Source: Leptolyngbya sp. FACHB-8
GTDB taxonomy: Bacteria > Cyanobacteriota > Cyanobacteriia > Elainellales > Elainellaceae
NCBI RefSeq assembly: GCF_014695575.1
Contig: NZ_JACJOO010000067.1
Coordinates: 1 to 64,000 of the forward strand
Direction: 5' to 3'
DNA length: 64,000 nucleotides
Below, in pieces: positions 7,442 through 16,817 of this stretch (position 1 is its first letter; every line of letters starts with the position of its first letter). The notes beneath the pieces were generated by a model. It searched no databases. It had not been told where the DNA came from and saw only the letters and a program-made list of their open reading frames with translations. The translations under genes were made by a program, and so were the position numbers.

Positions 7442-9341
7442 AGCCGTTCAGATAAGCTTCTAACGCCTTGGCAACCACCTCACTCATGGAGATACCCTCA
7501 GTCGTTGCAGCAGTCTTCAGGCGATCGTACAGATCATCGCGAACACCAATGCGGTGACGTACTTTCGTGGCCTTGGCAACCATCCCCGACGTGTAACGGG
7601 CTGCATACTCCCGCAAACTTTGCAGACCCACACGATCGCAGAAATCTCCAAAGCTCTCACCGGGATGGCGATCGCGCTTAAAGTACACAAACAGTGGCTC
7701 CAGCGTGACTTCCAGATCGTTGATGTGGCTCTTGTCAGCATAAATTTGAGCCAACCGATTTTGGTGGGGATCAGCACCCAACCAAATCTGGTAAGACTCA
7801 GGGGATTGACCCACAAAACCCAACTCCGCCAGATAGGGACGGGCGCAACCGTTGGGGCACCCCGTCATGCGGATAACGAAATGCTCGTCTTCCAGACCTA
7901 CTTTGGTCAGCAGGGCACGAATTCGATCGAGGATGCCGGGGAGTGCCCGCTCGGACTCGGTGACGGCGAGGCCACAGGTAGGCAGCGCAGGGCAGGCCAT
8001 GGAGTAGCGCACCAGAGTGTCAATTTCTTCGACAGCTTTAATGCCGTGGCTGCTTAAAATTTCTTGAATTTCCAGCTTATCCGCCGGTTCAATGTCGTGG
8101 AACAGAACATTTTGATGCGGAGTCAGGCGGATAGGCAGCGCGAACTTCTGGTTAATCAGACGCATCGCAGTTTTCAGCCGGAAATCGCCTTCGTCTTTAA
8201 TGCGGCCATTCTCCACAGAGATACCCAGGAAGAATTTGCCGTCGCCCTGGTCATGCCAGCCGAGAAAGTCCTTGTACTCGAAGGGAGGCAGCGGTTTGAG
8301 AGGTTGAATGGCCTTACCAAAGTAACCTTCAACAACGCTACGGAACTTGTCCACCCCCCAATCATTCAGTAGGTACTTCATCCGGGCGTGACGACGGTCT
8401 TTGCGATCGCCATAATCCCGCTGGGTTGCCACGATCGCCTTCACCAGGCTATATACATCCTCTTTATCTACATAGCCAATGGGGTCAGCTACACGGGCAA
8501 AGGTTTCTTCCTTATTGTGAGTCCGACCCAGACCGCCACCGGCGTAAACGTTAAAGCCCAGCAATTGCTTCTGGTCGTCGGTAATCACCACCAAGCTCAC
8601 ATCCTGGGAGAACAGGTCTACAGAGTTATCCCCTGGCACCGTAACAGCGATCTTGAACTTACGGGGCATGTAATGTTGCCCGTAAATAGGCTCTTCGCCA
8701 TCGTGGAAGATAGTGCGGTTGCCGTTCGCTTGACGGGCCGCAACCACATCGGGATGCTCTTCCCCAGAAATAAATTTTTCTCCATCCAGCCAGATTTCGT
8801 AGTAGGCTCCGGTTTGCGGAGCTAGCAAATCTGCAATGTTGTTAGCGTATTCCCAAGCATAGATGTACTCCGGGTGGTTGGCATAGGGAGCCGGAGGAGC
8901 CATGACGTTACGGTTCAAGTCACCGCAGGCCCCAAGGGTAGATCCCATGTTCCGCACAATGGCAGCCATGACGGTTTTCAGGTTCTTCTTGAGGATGCCG
9001 TGAATCTGAAAACCTTGCCGAGTGGTTGCCCGCAGAGTACCGTTGCCATACTCCTCAGAAAGTTGATCCAACGCCGTGTAGAGTTGCGATGGAATAATGC
9101 CCCCCGGACTACGCGTCCGTAGCATAAACTGATAGTCTTTCTCTTGGCCCTTAACGCGGTTATCACGATTGTCTTGCTGGTAAGACCCGTGAAACTTCAG
9201 AATTTGAGTGCCGTCTTCGCTGAAGTGGGTCGTGTCTTGCAGCAACTCAGTCGCAATTGGCTCTCGTAACTGCTGACTGCGCTCCTTAATGCCTTCGACC
9301 TTTGATACTTGTGAGGCAGACGGTGCAGAAGTGGGAGACAT
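7440..9341 (-). CDS. sir: Ferredoxin-sulfite reductase
   Basis: This 633-residue enzyme reduces sulfite to sulfide with ferredoxin in assimilatory sulfur metabolism. The siroheme/[4Fe-4S] cysteines are in [11 protein letters not shown] and [18 protein letters not shown], and the duplicated nitrite/sulfite reductase halves are intact. The last ~38 residues ([20 protein letters not shown] onward) resemble a ribbon-helix-helix segment; plastid sulfite reductase is known to bind DNA, so the tail may be relevant, but that is inference. No ribosome binding site is seen before the ATG at 9341. Confidence 0.97.
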   Translation of the reverse strand: MSPTSAPSASQVSKVEGIKERSQQLREPIATELLQDTTHFSEDGTQILKFHGSYQQDNRDNRVKGQEKDYQFMLRTRSPGGIIPSQLYTALDQLSEEYGNGTLRATTRQGFQIHGILKKNLKTVMAAIVRNMGSTLGACGDLNRNVMAPPAPYANHPEYIYAWEYANNIADLLAPQTGAYYEIWLDGEKFISGEEHPDVVAARQANGNRTIFHDGEEPIYGQHYMPRKFKIAVTVPGDNSVDLFSQDVSLVVITDDQKQLLGFNVYAGGGLGRTHNKEETFARVADPIGYVDKEDVYSLVKAIVATQRDYGDRKDRRHARMKYLLNDWGVDKFRSVVEGYFGKAIQPLKPLPPFEYKDFLGWHDQGDGKFFLGISVENGRIKDEGDFRLKTAMRLINQKFALPIRLTPHQNVLFHDIEPADKLEIQEILSSHGIKAVEEIDTLVRYSMACPALPTCGLAVTESERALPGILDRIRALLTKVGLEDEHFVIRMTGCPNGCARPYLAELGFVGQSPESYQIWLGADPHQNRLAQIYADKSHINDLEVTLEPLFVYFKRDRHPGESFGDFCDRVGLQSLREYAARYTSGMVAKATKVRHRIGVRDDLYDRLKTAATTEGISMSEVVAKALEAYLNG

Positions 9342-9640
9342 AAGAATTCGGTTAGTACGCTGGACTGATGGGGGAATTCCCAGTATTCCTACCGGGATTA
9401 TGGAAAATTAGTTCGAAATTGATTGTAGCACCTGTTCTGTGGATCCTGGTTACGACTTAATACGATGTTCACTTACGTTGTAGGGAGAACCCGGAGGTAA
9501 GAATCTACGTTCTCCTCATACCATGCTTCTGTTGAGTGTGGTGTATTAAACCGAGCCCATATATATAAGGTAGGGAAGTACTTGGCGCAAACTTGGGCAC
9601 CTTCCATGTTTAGGGTTTTGAGATACGTTCTGTACAAGAA
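9342..9640. other. Intergenic, upstream of sulfite reductase
   Basis: Promoter region of the sulfite reductase gene. I looked for GTA-N8-TAC and other familiar boxes and found none. Confidence 0.35.
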
Positions 9641-9671
9641 ACGCGGCTCCTGGGATATCCAGAAGCCGCGT
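9641..9671 (-). terminator. Intrinsic terminator of the outer-membrane protein gene
   Basis: GC-rich hairpin with arms ACGCGGCT and AGCCGCGT (9641-9648 with 9664-9671) and an extended inner CTGG/CCAG pairing. On the minus strand it is followed by a T-rich stretch (TTTCTT). It lies 30 nt past the stop codon at 9702. Confidence 0.8.
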
Positions 9672-9701
9672 AGATTTCCTGTGTATCAATCAGGAGAAGA
9701 C

Positions 9702-10220
9702 TTAGAAGCGGTAGGCCGCACCGAGTTGTAGGCTAATGGCAGCATCATTGCTGTCTTGATAAGCATCAATGCCCACTTTCGCGTCACCGTAAACGACGAC
9801 ATTCCGGGTCACCGCTGTTTCAGCACCCGCCATCACCACAGGGGCGTTCTGGTTACCCAGAGGGGTATCACCACCTTCCTCAGTTACGAAGGAGTAGCCA
9901 CCACCCACATAGAGGTTGGTGCGGGGGGCGACGGGCAGATCGTAGGTTACGAGGGGCATCAGAGCAACGCCATCATCAGAGAACAGGGCAGCACCCCGTA
10001 CAGAGACAGGCGCAACGGGCACATCGAAACGCCCCTGCACGTTCCCGCCAAAGGTGCCATCTTCGGTAACACCTGCGGAAATACCACCACCCAGGTAACT
10101 ACCACTCATACCACCCACAAAGGGTTGAGCTGAGGCAGGACCTGCAGACAGCAGCATGGGGGCAGCGATCGCAGCGGTCATTACAGACCCCACAGCAAGG
10201 GATTTCAGTACGTTTTTCAT
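9702..10220 (-). CDS. Outer-membrane beta-barrel protein
   Basis: This 172-residue protein has a clear Sec signal peptide, cleaved after about residue 31 (ending in GPASA). The mature part is about 140 residues of alternating strands rich in Gly and aromatic residues, and ends in AYRF, the C-terminal aromatic that marks outer-membrane barrels for BAM insertion. It resembles small OmpA/OmpW-like barrels and is probably an 8-strand pore or structural protein. GAGGAGAG lies about 8 nt before the ATG. Confidence 0.8.
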   Translation of the reverse strand: MKNVLKSLAVGSVMTAAIAAPMLLSAGPASAQPFVGGMSGSYLGGGISAGVTEDGTFGGNVQGRFDVPVAPVSVRGAALFSDDGVALMPLVTYDLPVAPRTNLYVGGGYSFVTEEGGDTPLGNQNAPVVMAGAETAVTRNVVVYGDAKVGIDAYQDSNDAAISLQLGAAYRF

Positions 10221-10299
10221 GGTTTCAATCTCTCCTCAATCAAATAGTGAAGGCTTCAATGCGACGGCATAGAAAATGAATTGGGGGAGTACATCAAAG

Positions 10300-10346
10300 C
10301 TTCTATTAGGGCTTGCTTTAGTTATAAAAAACTAAAGTAATAGAAG
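10300..10346. repeat. Two-part hairpin upstream of the barrel-protein gene
   Basis: Outer arms CTTCTATTA/TAATAGAAG (10300-10308 with 10338-10346) and inner arms CTTTAGTT/AACTAAAG (10316-10323 with 10330-10337). It is about 80 nt upstream of the start codon and may be a 5' leader structure or a terminator for transcription from the right. Confidence 0.5.
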
Positions 10347-11333
10347 GAAGATTTCACCCCTCTCTATTGATACTTGATTAGTGGAAGACCATCATTTTTG
10401 CTGATAACTTTCACCTGTTCAAGAACCTATTACAGTTGTATCGATAGCCTGAAGAACTTGGATTTTGCCATAGCCTCTTTCTACAACTGTCACACAATGT
10501 GGTGGGTCTTTATAATGACAATTATGCGGTAGCCAATGAGGCAAAGGCTTTGAAAAGTGGCTATTAGAAGGATAGCAACTATGTCTTAAATTGTGTTTTC
10601 AAGGTCTTCGCAAGACGCAAGAAATTGCAGTTTGGTTCCAAGGAACAAGAAGAATCACCCATCTGGATGAGCATCTTCTAACCGAAATAGCTAACCCAAT
10701 TAGAACTTCTCTAAAAAGCGTGATTTTTTCAAGGGTCTTTAAATGCAAAAACCAGACTTTCCAAATAGCTCTTCAATATCGTGATAGAAATCCTGAATAG
10801 TTTTTGCAAGATAAGATGGGCATAGTTGGTTTTACTGGCAAAAACTGTTTCACAAATCATGTGGGAGTATACAGCGTTTTTCAACCGCTTAAAACCTGGT
10901 TGTTTTTGTGAGAGCCGCGCGGAGCGCGGCTCTCACAAAAACAACCGTGTCTAACTCAAGCGCAAGGCGCTGTATATCCCTTTCCAATTAGGCGAGATAC
11001 GAGAAATGGCTGTAGAACCTTAACCCACATCTATACCTCGTACCTCACCCATTCGAAAATGCTGCCTGTACAATGCTGAGTCTTCTGGGTCTTATGTTCA
11101 ATGAAACTGAGCTACTTCGTTAAGCCCTTGAGAATTCACCAATCGCAACAAATTTATGGGCTATCTCAGGGTATTCTGGGGAACCTTATAGAGTGAAGCC
11201 TACAGACAGCATTGGGGTTTTCACTTAGAACCTTTCATCTGCTCGCCTATAGTCAGGGCGTTTATATGGAGGTATCGAGCAACTCGCGCTACATATTGCT
11301 GGCTGGCTCTCACTCACTAAGCCAAATTTCATT
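10347..11333. other. Long non-coding gap with one MITE
   Basis: Apart from the MITE-like element at 10866-10988 I see no gene or RNA in this ~1 kb between the barrel-protein gene and the diguanylate cyclase. Short frames here lack family features. Confidence 0.4.
10866..10988. mobile_element. MITE-like element with TA-flanked terminal inverted repeats
   Basis: Terminal arms TATACAGCG (10868-10876) and CGCTGTATA (10978-10986) enclose a perfect 23-bp hairpin (10898-10920 with 10924-10946, loop GGA). The ends read TA-TACAGCG ... CGCTGTA-TA, which fits a TA target duplication as made by IS630/Tc1-type transposases. No coding capacity. Confidence 0.6.
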
Positions 11334-12950
11334 ATGGGTTATGGGTCGTCTGATTTCCCTTTCCCTGCTCTGCCGTCCTCAAATCATACCCGTGACATTT
11401 ATCCCAATCCTATGGGCTCAAGCCTATCGAAGCCAGGAGCGTGGTCGGGTGTGAACCAACCGTTACAACAGTTTGATGTCAATCGTCTGATGCAGTTGGC
11501 TCAGGCGACTTGTCAGGTACCCACTGTCCTGTTGGTGCTGAAGCTAGGCACCACCCCTCGATATTCAATTGCTAGCCAAATTGGCTGGCCCTTTGTGCGG
11601 AGTGCCGAGCCTCTAGCCCGACCCCTATTTGAGCGGGTCGAATCTCATTTTTCTGGGGAAGCTCGAGCCATCCAGGGTACGGTTCAGACCGCTGCCAGCC
11701 GAACCAGCAAAATTCAGCGGTTGTCTCATTTTCGGACCTGGGCAGGCATCGGGTTGGGGGTAGATGGGCAGATGATGGGTGCTTTGCTGGTGCTCGACAC
11801 TCAGCCTCGAACCCTGAACGCTGATCAGCTGGATATGCTGAGTCTGATTGCAGAAAAGCTGACCAGGCTGATAGCACCGATCGCCCCTGCATATCGGATC
11901 TCCCCGGAACCTCCGTCCGGCACGACTCCTAAAAACACCCTCGAACAGCTCCATCACCTGAATGCTATGAGTTGCTGGATGCAGTCCTGCATTACCCAGG
12001 CAGAATTGTTTCAGTCCCTGGCGGAGTGGGTTCAGCCTCTGATACCCGACTGCTCCGGCCGCATTTTACTCTCGCATGCGTTAGACGTTCACATGACCGT
12101 TGCCGTTGAGTGGGGAGAGTGGCCTTCCTCAGCAGAGAGTTGTGTAACCGTCTTTTGCCCTGTCATGAGAACAGAGCAGGCTCAGTTTAAGTGTTCTCGG
12201 CCCTGCCGCGATCGCCCCATCAACCTTGCGCACCCAAACACACCCACAGCCCTGCCCCCCCCGTCAGGATCACAATATTGTGTCCCTATTACGACGATGG
12301 ATCAGGTGGTCTTAGGGGCATTAGCATTCTGGCAACCTCAGACGGATAAACTGCCCGCCGAGTTGTTACCTATGGGGGAGGCGATCGCCCAACAGCTAGC
12401 CTTAACCCTATGGCGACTTCAGCATATTGATGAATTGCAGCAGCGTAGTATTCGTGACCCCCTGACAGGTTTGTTTAATCGCCGCTACCTGGCAGAGACA
12501 CTACCCCATCTGCTACATCGCGCCCTCCGAGGGCAACACCTCGTCAGTATCATTCTTCTAGACTTGGATCACTTTAAGCGCCTCAATGACCAGTTTGGGC
12601 ACCTGGCAGGAGATCAGGTATTAAGGGATTTCAGCCTGTTTCTGAAAGGATTTGTACGGGGAACGGATATTGCCTGCCGATACGGGGGGGAAGAGTTCAT
12701 TCTAATCTTGCCGCAAGCCCCTCTTGAAAAGGCCCAGGAGCGAGCCGAGCGCATTCGCCAGGGACTCCACTATATTTCCATGCACTATGCCGGAAAAAAT
12801 ATGGGCAATGTCACTCTCTCTGCCGGAGTTGCCACCTTTCCACGGCACGGCGACACGGCAGATATATTAATCGCAGCTGCGGACAAGGCACTGTATCAAT
12901 CGAAGCTGAATGGGCGCGATAGGGTAACTGTATTTGAGCCATCCCATTAA
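11334..12950 (+). CDS. GAF-type sensor with diguanylate cyclase (GGDEF) domain
   Basis: This is an up-to-538-residue soluble protein. Two poorly conserved GAF-like regions (about 45-190 and 215-365) precede a GGDEF domain (about 375-530). The active-site loop is intact as GGEEF (451-455), preceded at the canonical spacing by the inhibitory I-site RGTD (442-445). It should therefore make cyclic di-GMP and be feedback inhibited. The start is uncertain: the ATG at 11334 has no strong ribosome site, and an in-frame ATG at 11412 is an alternative. Stand-alone gene; ligand unknown. Confidence 0.9.
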   Translation: MGYGSSDFPFPALPSSNHTRDIYPNPMGSSLSKPGAWSGVNQPLQQFDVNRLMQLAQATCQVPTVLLVLKLGTTPRYSIASQIGWPFVRSAEPLARPLFERVESHFSGEARAIQGTVQTAASRTSKIQRLSHFRTWAGIGLGVDGQMMGALLVLDTQPRTLNADQLDMLSLIAEKLTRLIAPIAPAYRISPEPPSGTTPKNTLEQLHHLNAMSCWMQSCITQAELFQSLAEWVQPLIPDCSGRILLSHALDVHMTVAVEWGEWPSSAESCVTVFCPVMRTEQAQFKCSRPCRDRPINLAHPNTPTALPPPSGSQYCVPITTMDQVVLGALAFWQPQTDKLPAELLPMGEAIAQQLALTLWRLQHIDELQQRSIRDPLTGLFNRRYLAETLPHLLHRALRGQHLVSIILLDLDHFKRLNDQFGHLAGDQVLRDFSLFLKGFVRGTDIACRYGGEEFILILPQAPLEKAQERAERIRQGLHYISMHYAGKNMGNVTLSAGVATFPRHGDTADILIAAADKALYQSKLNGRDRVTVFEPSH

Positions 12951-13029
12951 CTTCGCTGGGCCGAGCATCTCAAGCGGACACCTCCATAGAACACCTCAGC
13001 TTGAAAGACCAGTCAAATTTCAAATTGCG

Positions 13030-14436
13030 CTAAAACTCCTGAAGCTTGTACAGCCAATCGAGGGTACCGGGATCTTCGCGAAAGCTGATGAGGTCAGCTT
13101 GTTCAGGATTTTCCAGCATGGATTTTGCCAGCAGGAAGCCGGCGATCGTCCAGGTCTGGTATTTCCGAGACGCTTTGCCCACCAGACGCCCATAGCGCCC
13201 GTCGTAGTATTCAGGCCAGCCGTCATCGGCCAAACGTCGCTCCGCGATTTCCATGGCCCGTTGAGCTAATTCCATACGCCCGGTTTTAATAGCAGCTCCG
13301 ACCAGGAACCACAGCAGCACAGGCCAGTTGCCACCGTTGTGATATGACCAGGGCACATTTTTGGGGTCGCAACCGGTGAGAATCTTCCATTCCTGGTCAG
13401 CGATCGCCGGGTAACAAATCTTCATCGGCATATGACCCACCAAATCCTGCCAGCGCTGCTCAATCAGGCTCATGATGAGCTGTGCTTCTTGAGCTGTCAC
13501 CAGGGAAGACATAATTGCCATTAAATTCCCCAGGGCAAAAAAGCGGAAGTCCATTCGGGCAGGGCTGAGGTTGCCCACCAGATAACCGCCCTGCTCCGGC
13601 ATCCAATCATGTACCCACTCAGGAATAGAGTCAGGGTAGATGTTGAATTTATTGATGGCAGAGGTACCAAATTCCTCAGAGCGGTAGCGATAGATATTGT
13701 TGAGCCGCTTCAGATCGAGCCAGTAGTACTGCCGCAGGTGGTAGCTTAAAGCTCCCAGACGCTGGTTGATGACCTCCAAATAAATGTCGCGCTTGTAGCC
13801 GGGTAGGAGCATTTCCCGAGCCGACTGCAGGGCCGCATAGAAGAGGGCTTGAATTTCCAACGGGTGACCGTCTACCCCCATACGGCGGTCAATCATGAAG
13901 GCACCATCGGGTACCAGGATGGTGGGGTACATGTCGAAGCGATCGGCCAGGCATAGTTTCAGAATCCATACAATGCCCTGTTGGAAATCAGGCTGGTAAG
14001 CCAGATCCAGGTCGCCTGTCGCCTTCACGTAGGCTCGCAGCACAATGAGCCACCATAAGCAGGAATCTACTGGGGTAACGCGGCCAATGGCGTGTTCGCC
14101 AAAATCAGCTACCAAGTAGTGATGGCTACCCTCATTCATCACCTTAAAGCTGGCTGGCATCAGTCCCCGTCCGGCGTGGCTGTAGTCCATTTGCTTGTCA
14201 CTACTTTGCAACGCCAGAGTTTCAATCAAGAAATTACGAACGATGTCAGCTCGACCATTTAGCAAGAACACGAGGGCCGAGGATACAAAATCTCGTACGA
14301 AGCACTGATCGTAGTTCAGGGCTTCGACGCTAGGGTCTGAGGCAGCCACGGTACCAACGGGACGATCGCCATAGTAAATGATGGATCGTTCAAGTAGTTG
14401 CCAGGAATCCGTTGTAGTCTTGATCTGAGTCTCCAT
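13030..14436 (-). CDS. Alkaline/neutral invertase (GH100)
   Basis: This 468-residue cytosolic glycoside hydrolase family 100 enzyme hydrolyses sucrose to glucose and fructose. The N-terminal region carries the family hallmarks: [20 protein letters not shown] (about residues 40-59) and [20 protein letters not shown]. The family is restricted to cyanobacteria and plants and works in sucrose catabolism. It converges on the diguanylate cyclase gene with 79 bp between, and no clear terminator is visible there. Full length. Confidence 0.96.
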   Translation of the reverse strand: METQIKTTTDSWQLLERSIIYYGDRPVGTVAASDPSVEALNYDQCFVRDFVSSALVFLLNGRADIVRNFLIETLALQSSDKQMDYSHAGRGLMPASFKVMNEGSHHYLVADFGEHAIGRVTPVDSCLWWLIVLRAYVKATGDLDLAYQPDFQQGIVWILKLCLADRFDMYPTILVPDGAFMIDRRMGVDGHPLEIQALFYAALQSAREMLLPGYKRDIYLEVINQRLGALSYHLRQYYWLDLKRLNNIYRYRSEEFGTSAINKFNIYPDSIPEWVHDWMPEQGGYLVGNLSPARMDFRFFALGNLMAIMSSLVTAQEAQLIMSLIEQRWQDLVGHMPMKICYPAIADQEWKILTGCDPKNVPWSYHNGGNWPVLLWFLVGAAIKTGRMELAQRAMEIAERRLADDGWPEYYDGRYGRLVGKASRKYQTWTIAGFLLAKSMLENPEQADLISFREDPGTLDWLYKLQEF

Positions 14437-15239
14437 TGCGCAATCTGAGGATAACGGGTAAGGGGCAGATAAGGAAAACTAAAAAGTTGTGGCTATCCAA
14501 CCCCGTACAATACGCCAGGATTTGGAGCCCACCCATCTCAAACAGGAACGAAGCAATGGCGATCGCCAACGCTACTACAGTTTGATAGGTATCTGCGAAG
14601 GAAGCATCCCCCTAGCTGGCAGGATGCACTCAAACACAGGATTAAATGAAGCGAGGATTAGGTGCGAGGGATAAGACTCTGGGTGCTTTACCTGGATCTA
14701 GCCTGAGCCCAAAGGAGGAGCTCGGCTTGTAGATGTATCCAGGGCAACCGGAAACGCGGGAAAGTAAACTCCTAAACGAACCGGTGGGGAACAGCGAGTG
14801 TGTCGCTCGACCGCTTGTAGCCCAATAGGGACATTTTTTTGGACAGAGCGGATAGCAAACCCAGGCAAGCCTAGGTTAGCAAAGAACAAGACTCAGTCCA
14901 AGGAGATAAAAGGACAATCATTGCCCTAACTTCCTCCTATGTAGCCACACCCAGAATGCATAAAAATACAACAACTTGCGATCAGAATTCCACCGTGGGC
15001 AGGAAATCTAACCCGGGATGGATGCGATCGCCCGACTGCTCTTTGAAGCATCCTCTACTACTAGCTTACGCGCAGTGCTTGGGATTGCGTCAGGTTTTAA
15101 TTACGCAAGTTATGGAATCCATACACATTGATAAAGATTTCGACCTCCCGTTACTTAACGGCCTCGGCAGGCAAATTATTGGCCTTAGGATTGTGGATTT
15201 CTAGCGGCAAAGCCAGAGCCTGCCGAAACTTGGGTGCGG
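14437..15239. other. 800-bp gap with an unexplained structured GC-rich block
   Basis: The stretch 14700-14900 stands out by its short pairing segments: GAGC/GCTC around 14706-14722, AGCGA/TCGCT, and AACCCAGGC/GCCTAGGTT near 14860-14880. It also has a T7 run at 14834-14840. It does not match RNase P, SRP, tmRNA or tRNA hallmarks that I can recall. It also holds a 31-codon frame at 14733-14828 behind AAAGGAGGAG, with 12-nt spacing. An unidentified small RNA or leader is possible. Nothing else is seen in the gap. Confidence 0.25.
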
Positions 15240-15782
15240 TCAAGCTTTATGAAGTTTTGAAACACTTGGGAGGTTGGTAAAAGTAGGAGTTGGCCCATTG
15301 TTGATGAGCGTGGCCTGCCGCCCTGCAGAAGTGGTAGATTTTGCCGCTTCTGAAGAAATCACCAGCTCAATCTCGCCGTAGGATTCAGGCCGCTCTGCTA
15401 ACCGCTCTGCCCACTCAATTGCGACTAAGCCAGGAGGATACTCATTTCCATCCCAATAGGTTTCTAGATATAGGTTTGCGGCTTCTTCTGAAGTGAGCCG
15501 ATACAAATCCAGATGATAGAGGGGAATACGGCCTTCGTAGTATTCGCTGATCAGCGTAAAAGTTGGGCTCAAAATAGGGTCGGTGATGCCTAGCGCTCGA
15601 CCAATTCCTTGCACCAGAGTCGTCTTGCCGCTGCCCAGATTGCCATGGAGCAACAGAACAGTACCAGGTGGAAGCGATCGCCCCAAAAATTCGCCCAGGG
15701 CCAGAGTCGCGTCAGCGTCTGCCAGAGATATCACCGATGCCGTTGTGCTCATGCCCTCTGCGCCCCTACCTGTTTCATTCAT
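15240..15782 (-). CDS. tsaE: tRNA N6-threonylcarbamoyladenosine ATPase TsaE
   Basis: This 180-residue P-loop ATPase works with TsaB and TsaD to make t6A37 in ANN-decoding tRNAs. Walker A is GNLGSGKTT (47-55), followed by the family motifs SPTFTLISEY, HLDLYRL and IEWAE. The start is ambiguous: ATG at 15782, or the in-frame ATG ten codons later (MSTTAS), which lies behind GGTAGGGG. The C-terminal tail beyond the core is low in conservation. Confidence 0.94.
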   Translation of the reverse strand: MNETGRGAEGMSTTASVISLADADATLALGEFLGRSLPPGTVLLLHGNLGSGKTTLVQGIGRALGITDPILSPTFTLISEYYEGRIPLYHLDLYRLTSEEAANLYLETYWDGNEYPPGLVAIEWAERLAERPESYGEIELVISSEAAKSTTSAGRQATLINNGPTPTFTNLPSVSKLHKA

Positions 15783-15956
15783 CTAGATTGCGGTGCAACT
15801 TTGCCATTTTCCTTAAGGATAGGTATTTTACCCACCGGATTTAAGTAAAGTGGCTACCTTACAAGGTCTAACCCCCAACCATGACGGGTATTAGCTTATA
15901 AGCCGCACTTATTCTATACTCACATCCTGGCTGTTTTTTAGACTAATCAAGTCAAG

Positions 15957-16004
15957 ACAGTGCACTTCCATTGGGTGTAGTCACACGCAATGAAAATGCA
16001 CTGT
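15957..16004. repeat. Imperfect hairpin, 17-bp stem
   Basis: Arms 15957-15973 and 15988-16004 (both starting ACAGTGCA, read 5' to 3' on opposite strands) pair with two mismatches around a 14-nt loop that itself holds GTGT/ACAC. It is downstream of cp12 on the minus strand and upstream of tsaE. Confidence 0.55.
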
Positions 16005-16017
16005 TCTGGTTGAAAAC

Positions 16018-16045
16018 AAAGGGGGATGCAACTGCATCCCCCTTT
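16018..16045 (-). terminator. Terminator hairpin 2 of cp12
   Basis: Arms AAAGGGGGATGCA and TGCATCCCCCTTT, 13 bp with a 2-nt loop. It is the distal member of a tandemly duplicated hairpin-plus-flank unit of about 105 bp (see 16122-16149). Confidence 0.7.
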
Positions 16046-16121
16046 GACAGCCTGCTTAGAGAAATTCGCTTCACAATACCTGCTTAGACAGGCAGCGGGC
16101 GATCGCTCGTCATCTCAAAGC

Positions 16122-16149
16122 AAAGGGGGACGCAACCGCATCCCCCCTT
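16122..16149 (-). terminator. Terminator hairpin 1 of cp12
   Basis: Arms AAGGGGGA and TCCCCCCTT around CGCAACCGCA, the proximal member of the duplicated pair. Both copies are followed on the plus strand by a similar flank ending in AGAGAAATTCGC, so the whole unit was duplicated in tandem. Confidence 0.75.
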
Positions 16150-16228
16150 GATGCCTATTTAGAGAAATTCGCCTACTCAAAACTGCCCAAGACAGGTCAT
16201 ACTGGCGATCGCTCTTCAACGGGTTGAT

Positions 16229-16453
16229 TTAGTTGTCGTAAACGCGGCACTCATCAGCTTCGGGGTTCGCATCGCAGTACTGCTCAAAACTAGTCTTCTC
16301 ATCGCCCCGCTCCCGTTGGTGGGACGCTTCTGCTTGCAGTTCTTCAACAGCGTCCCAGGCAGCGGCACATTCTGCCGAACCATCGCCCTTGATTTCGCAA
16401 ACTTCGCGAGCTTGGTCACGCTCTTCTTGAATTTTTTGGTGGATGTCGCTCAT
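16229..16453 (-). CDS. cp12: Calvin-cycle regulator CP12
   Basis: This 74-residue, mostly disordered protein reversibly ties GAPDH and phosphoribulokinase into an inactive complex in the dark. All diagnostic features are present: an N-terminal cysteine pair (C19, C29), the central AWDAVEELQAEASHQ motif (32-46) and the C-terminal pair (C60, C69) in FEQYCDANPEADECRVYDN, whose last residues insert into the GAPDH active site. It is followed by two near-identical terminator hairpins. Single gene. Confidence 0.97.
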   Translation of the reverse strand: MSDIHQKIQEERDQAREVCEIKGDGSAECAAAWDAVEELQAEASHQRERGDEKTSFEQYCDANPEADECRVYDN

Positions 16454-16817
16454 AGCTATAACACTCAGAGGTTGATATACGGACGATTGTATCGATAGTG
16501 CCCTCAGAATAGAGTAACTCGACGGACGGTTTCGTCAAGTCACCCAGTCAGGCTATCAAAATGGGTGAGTGAGTATTTCTACTCTTCTATATTGTAACGT
16601 GCGATTGTCAGCACGACTTGCGCCTATCGGCCAAGCTCAGCTATTACCAAAGGATGTAGCTTTTGAAAACCACTCAATCTTCACCAATTCCGGGCACTTC
16701 GGGCTTCTGGCAGTATGTCAAAATGGAGACTTAAAGAAAAGTGGAAAATTATACTGGCCCCGTATAATTCCGGTAAACCCAGTTCAGCTTCCGCTGGTGG
16801 TGACAAAGACGCACAGG

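Noticed and set aside
11212-11454. Possible upstream frame before the diguanylate cyclase
   Set aside because: Overlaps the cyclase start in another frame and shows no domain or conserved motif.
14956-15204. 82-codon frame downstream of tsaE
   Set aside because: Composition unlike its neighbours, no ribosome site and no family resemblance.
16018-16149. Two similar hairpin units considered as a CRISPR-like array
   Set aside because: Only two units, no constant spacer length and no cas genes. They are duplicated terminators.
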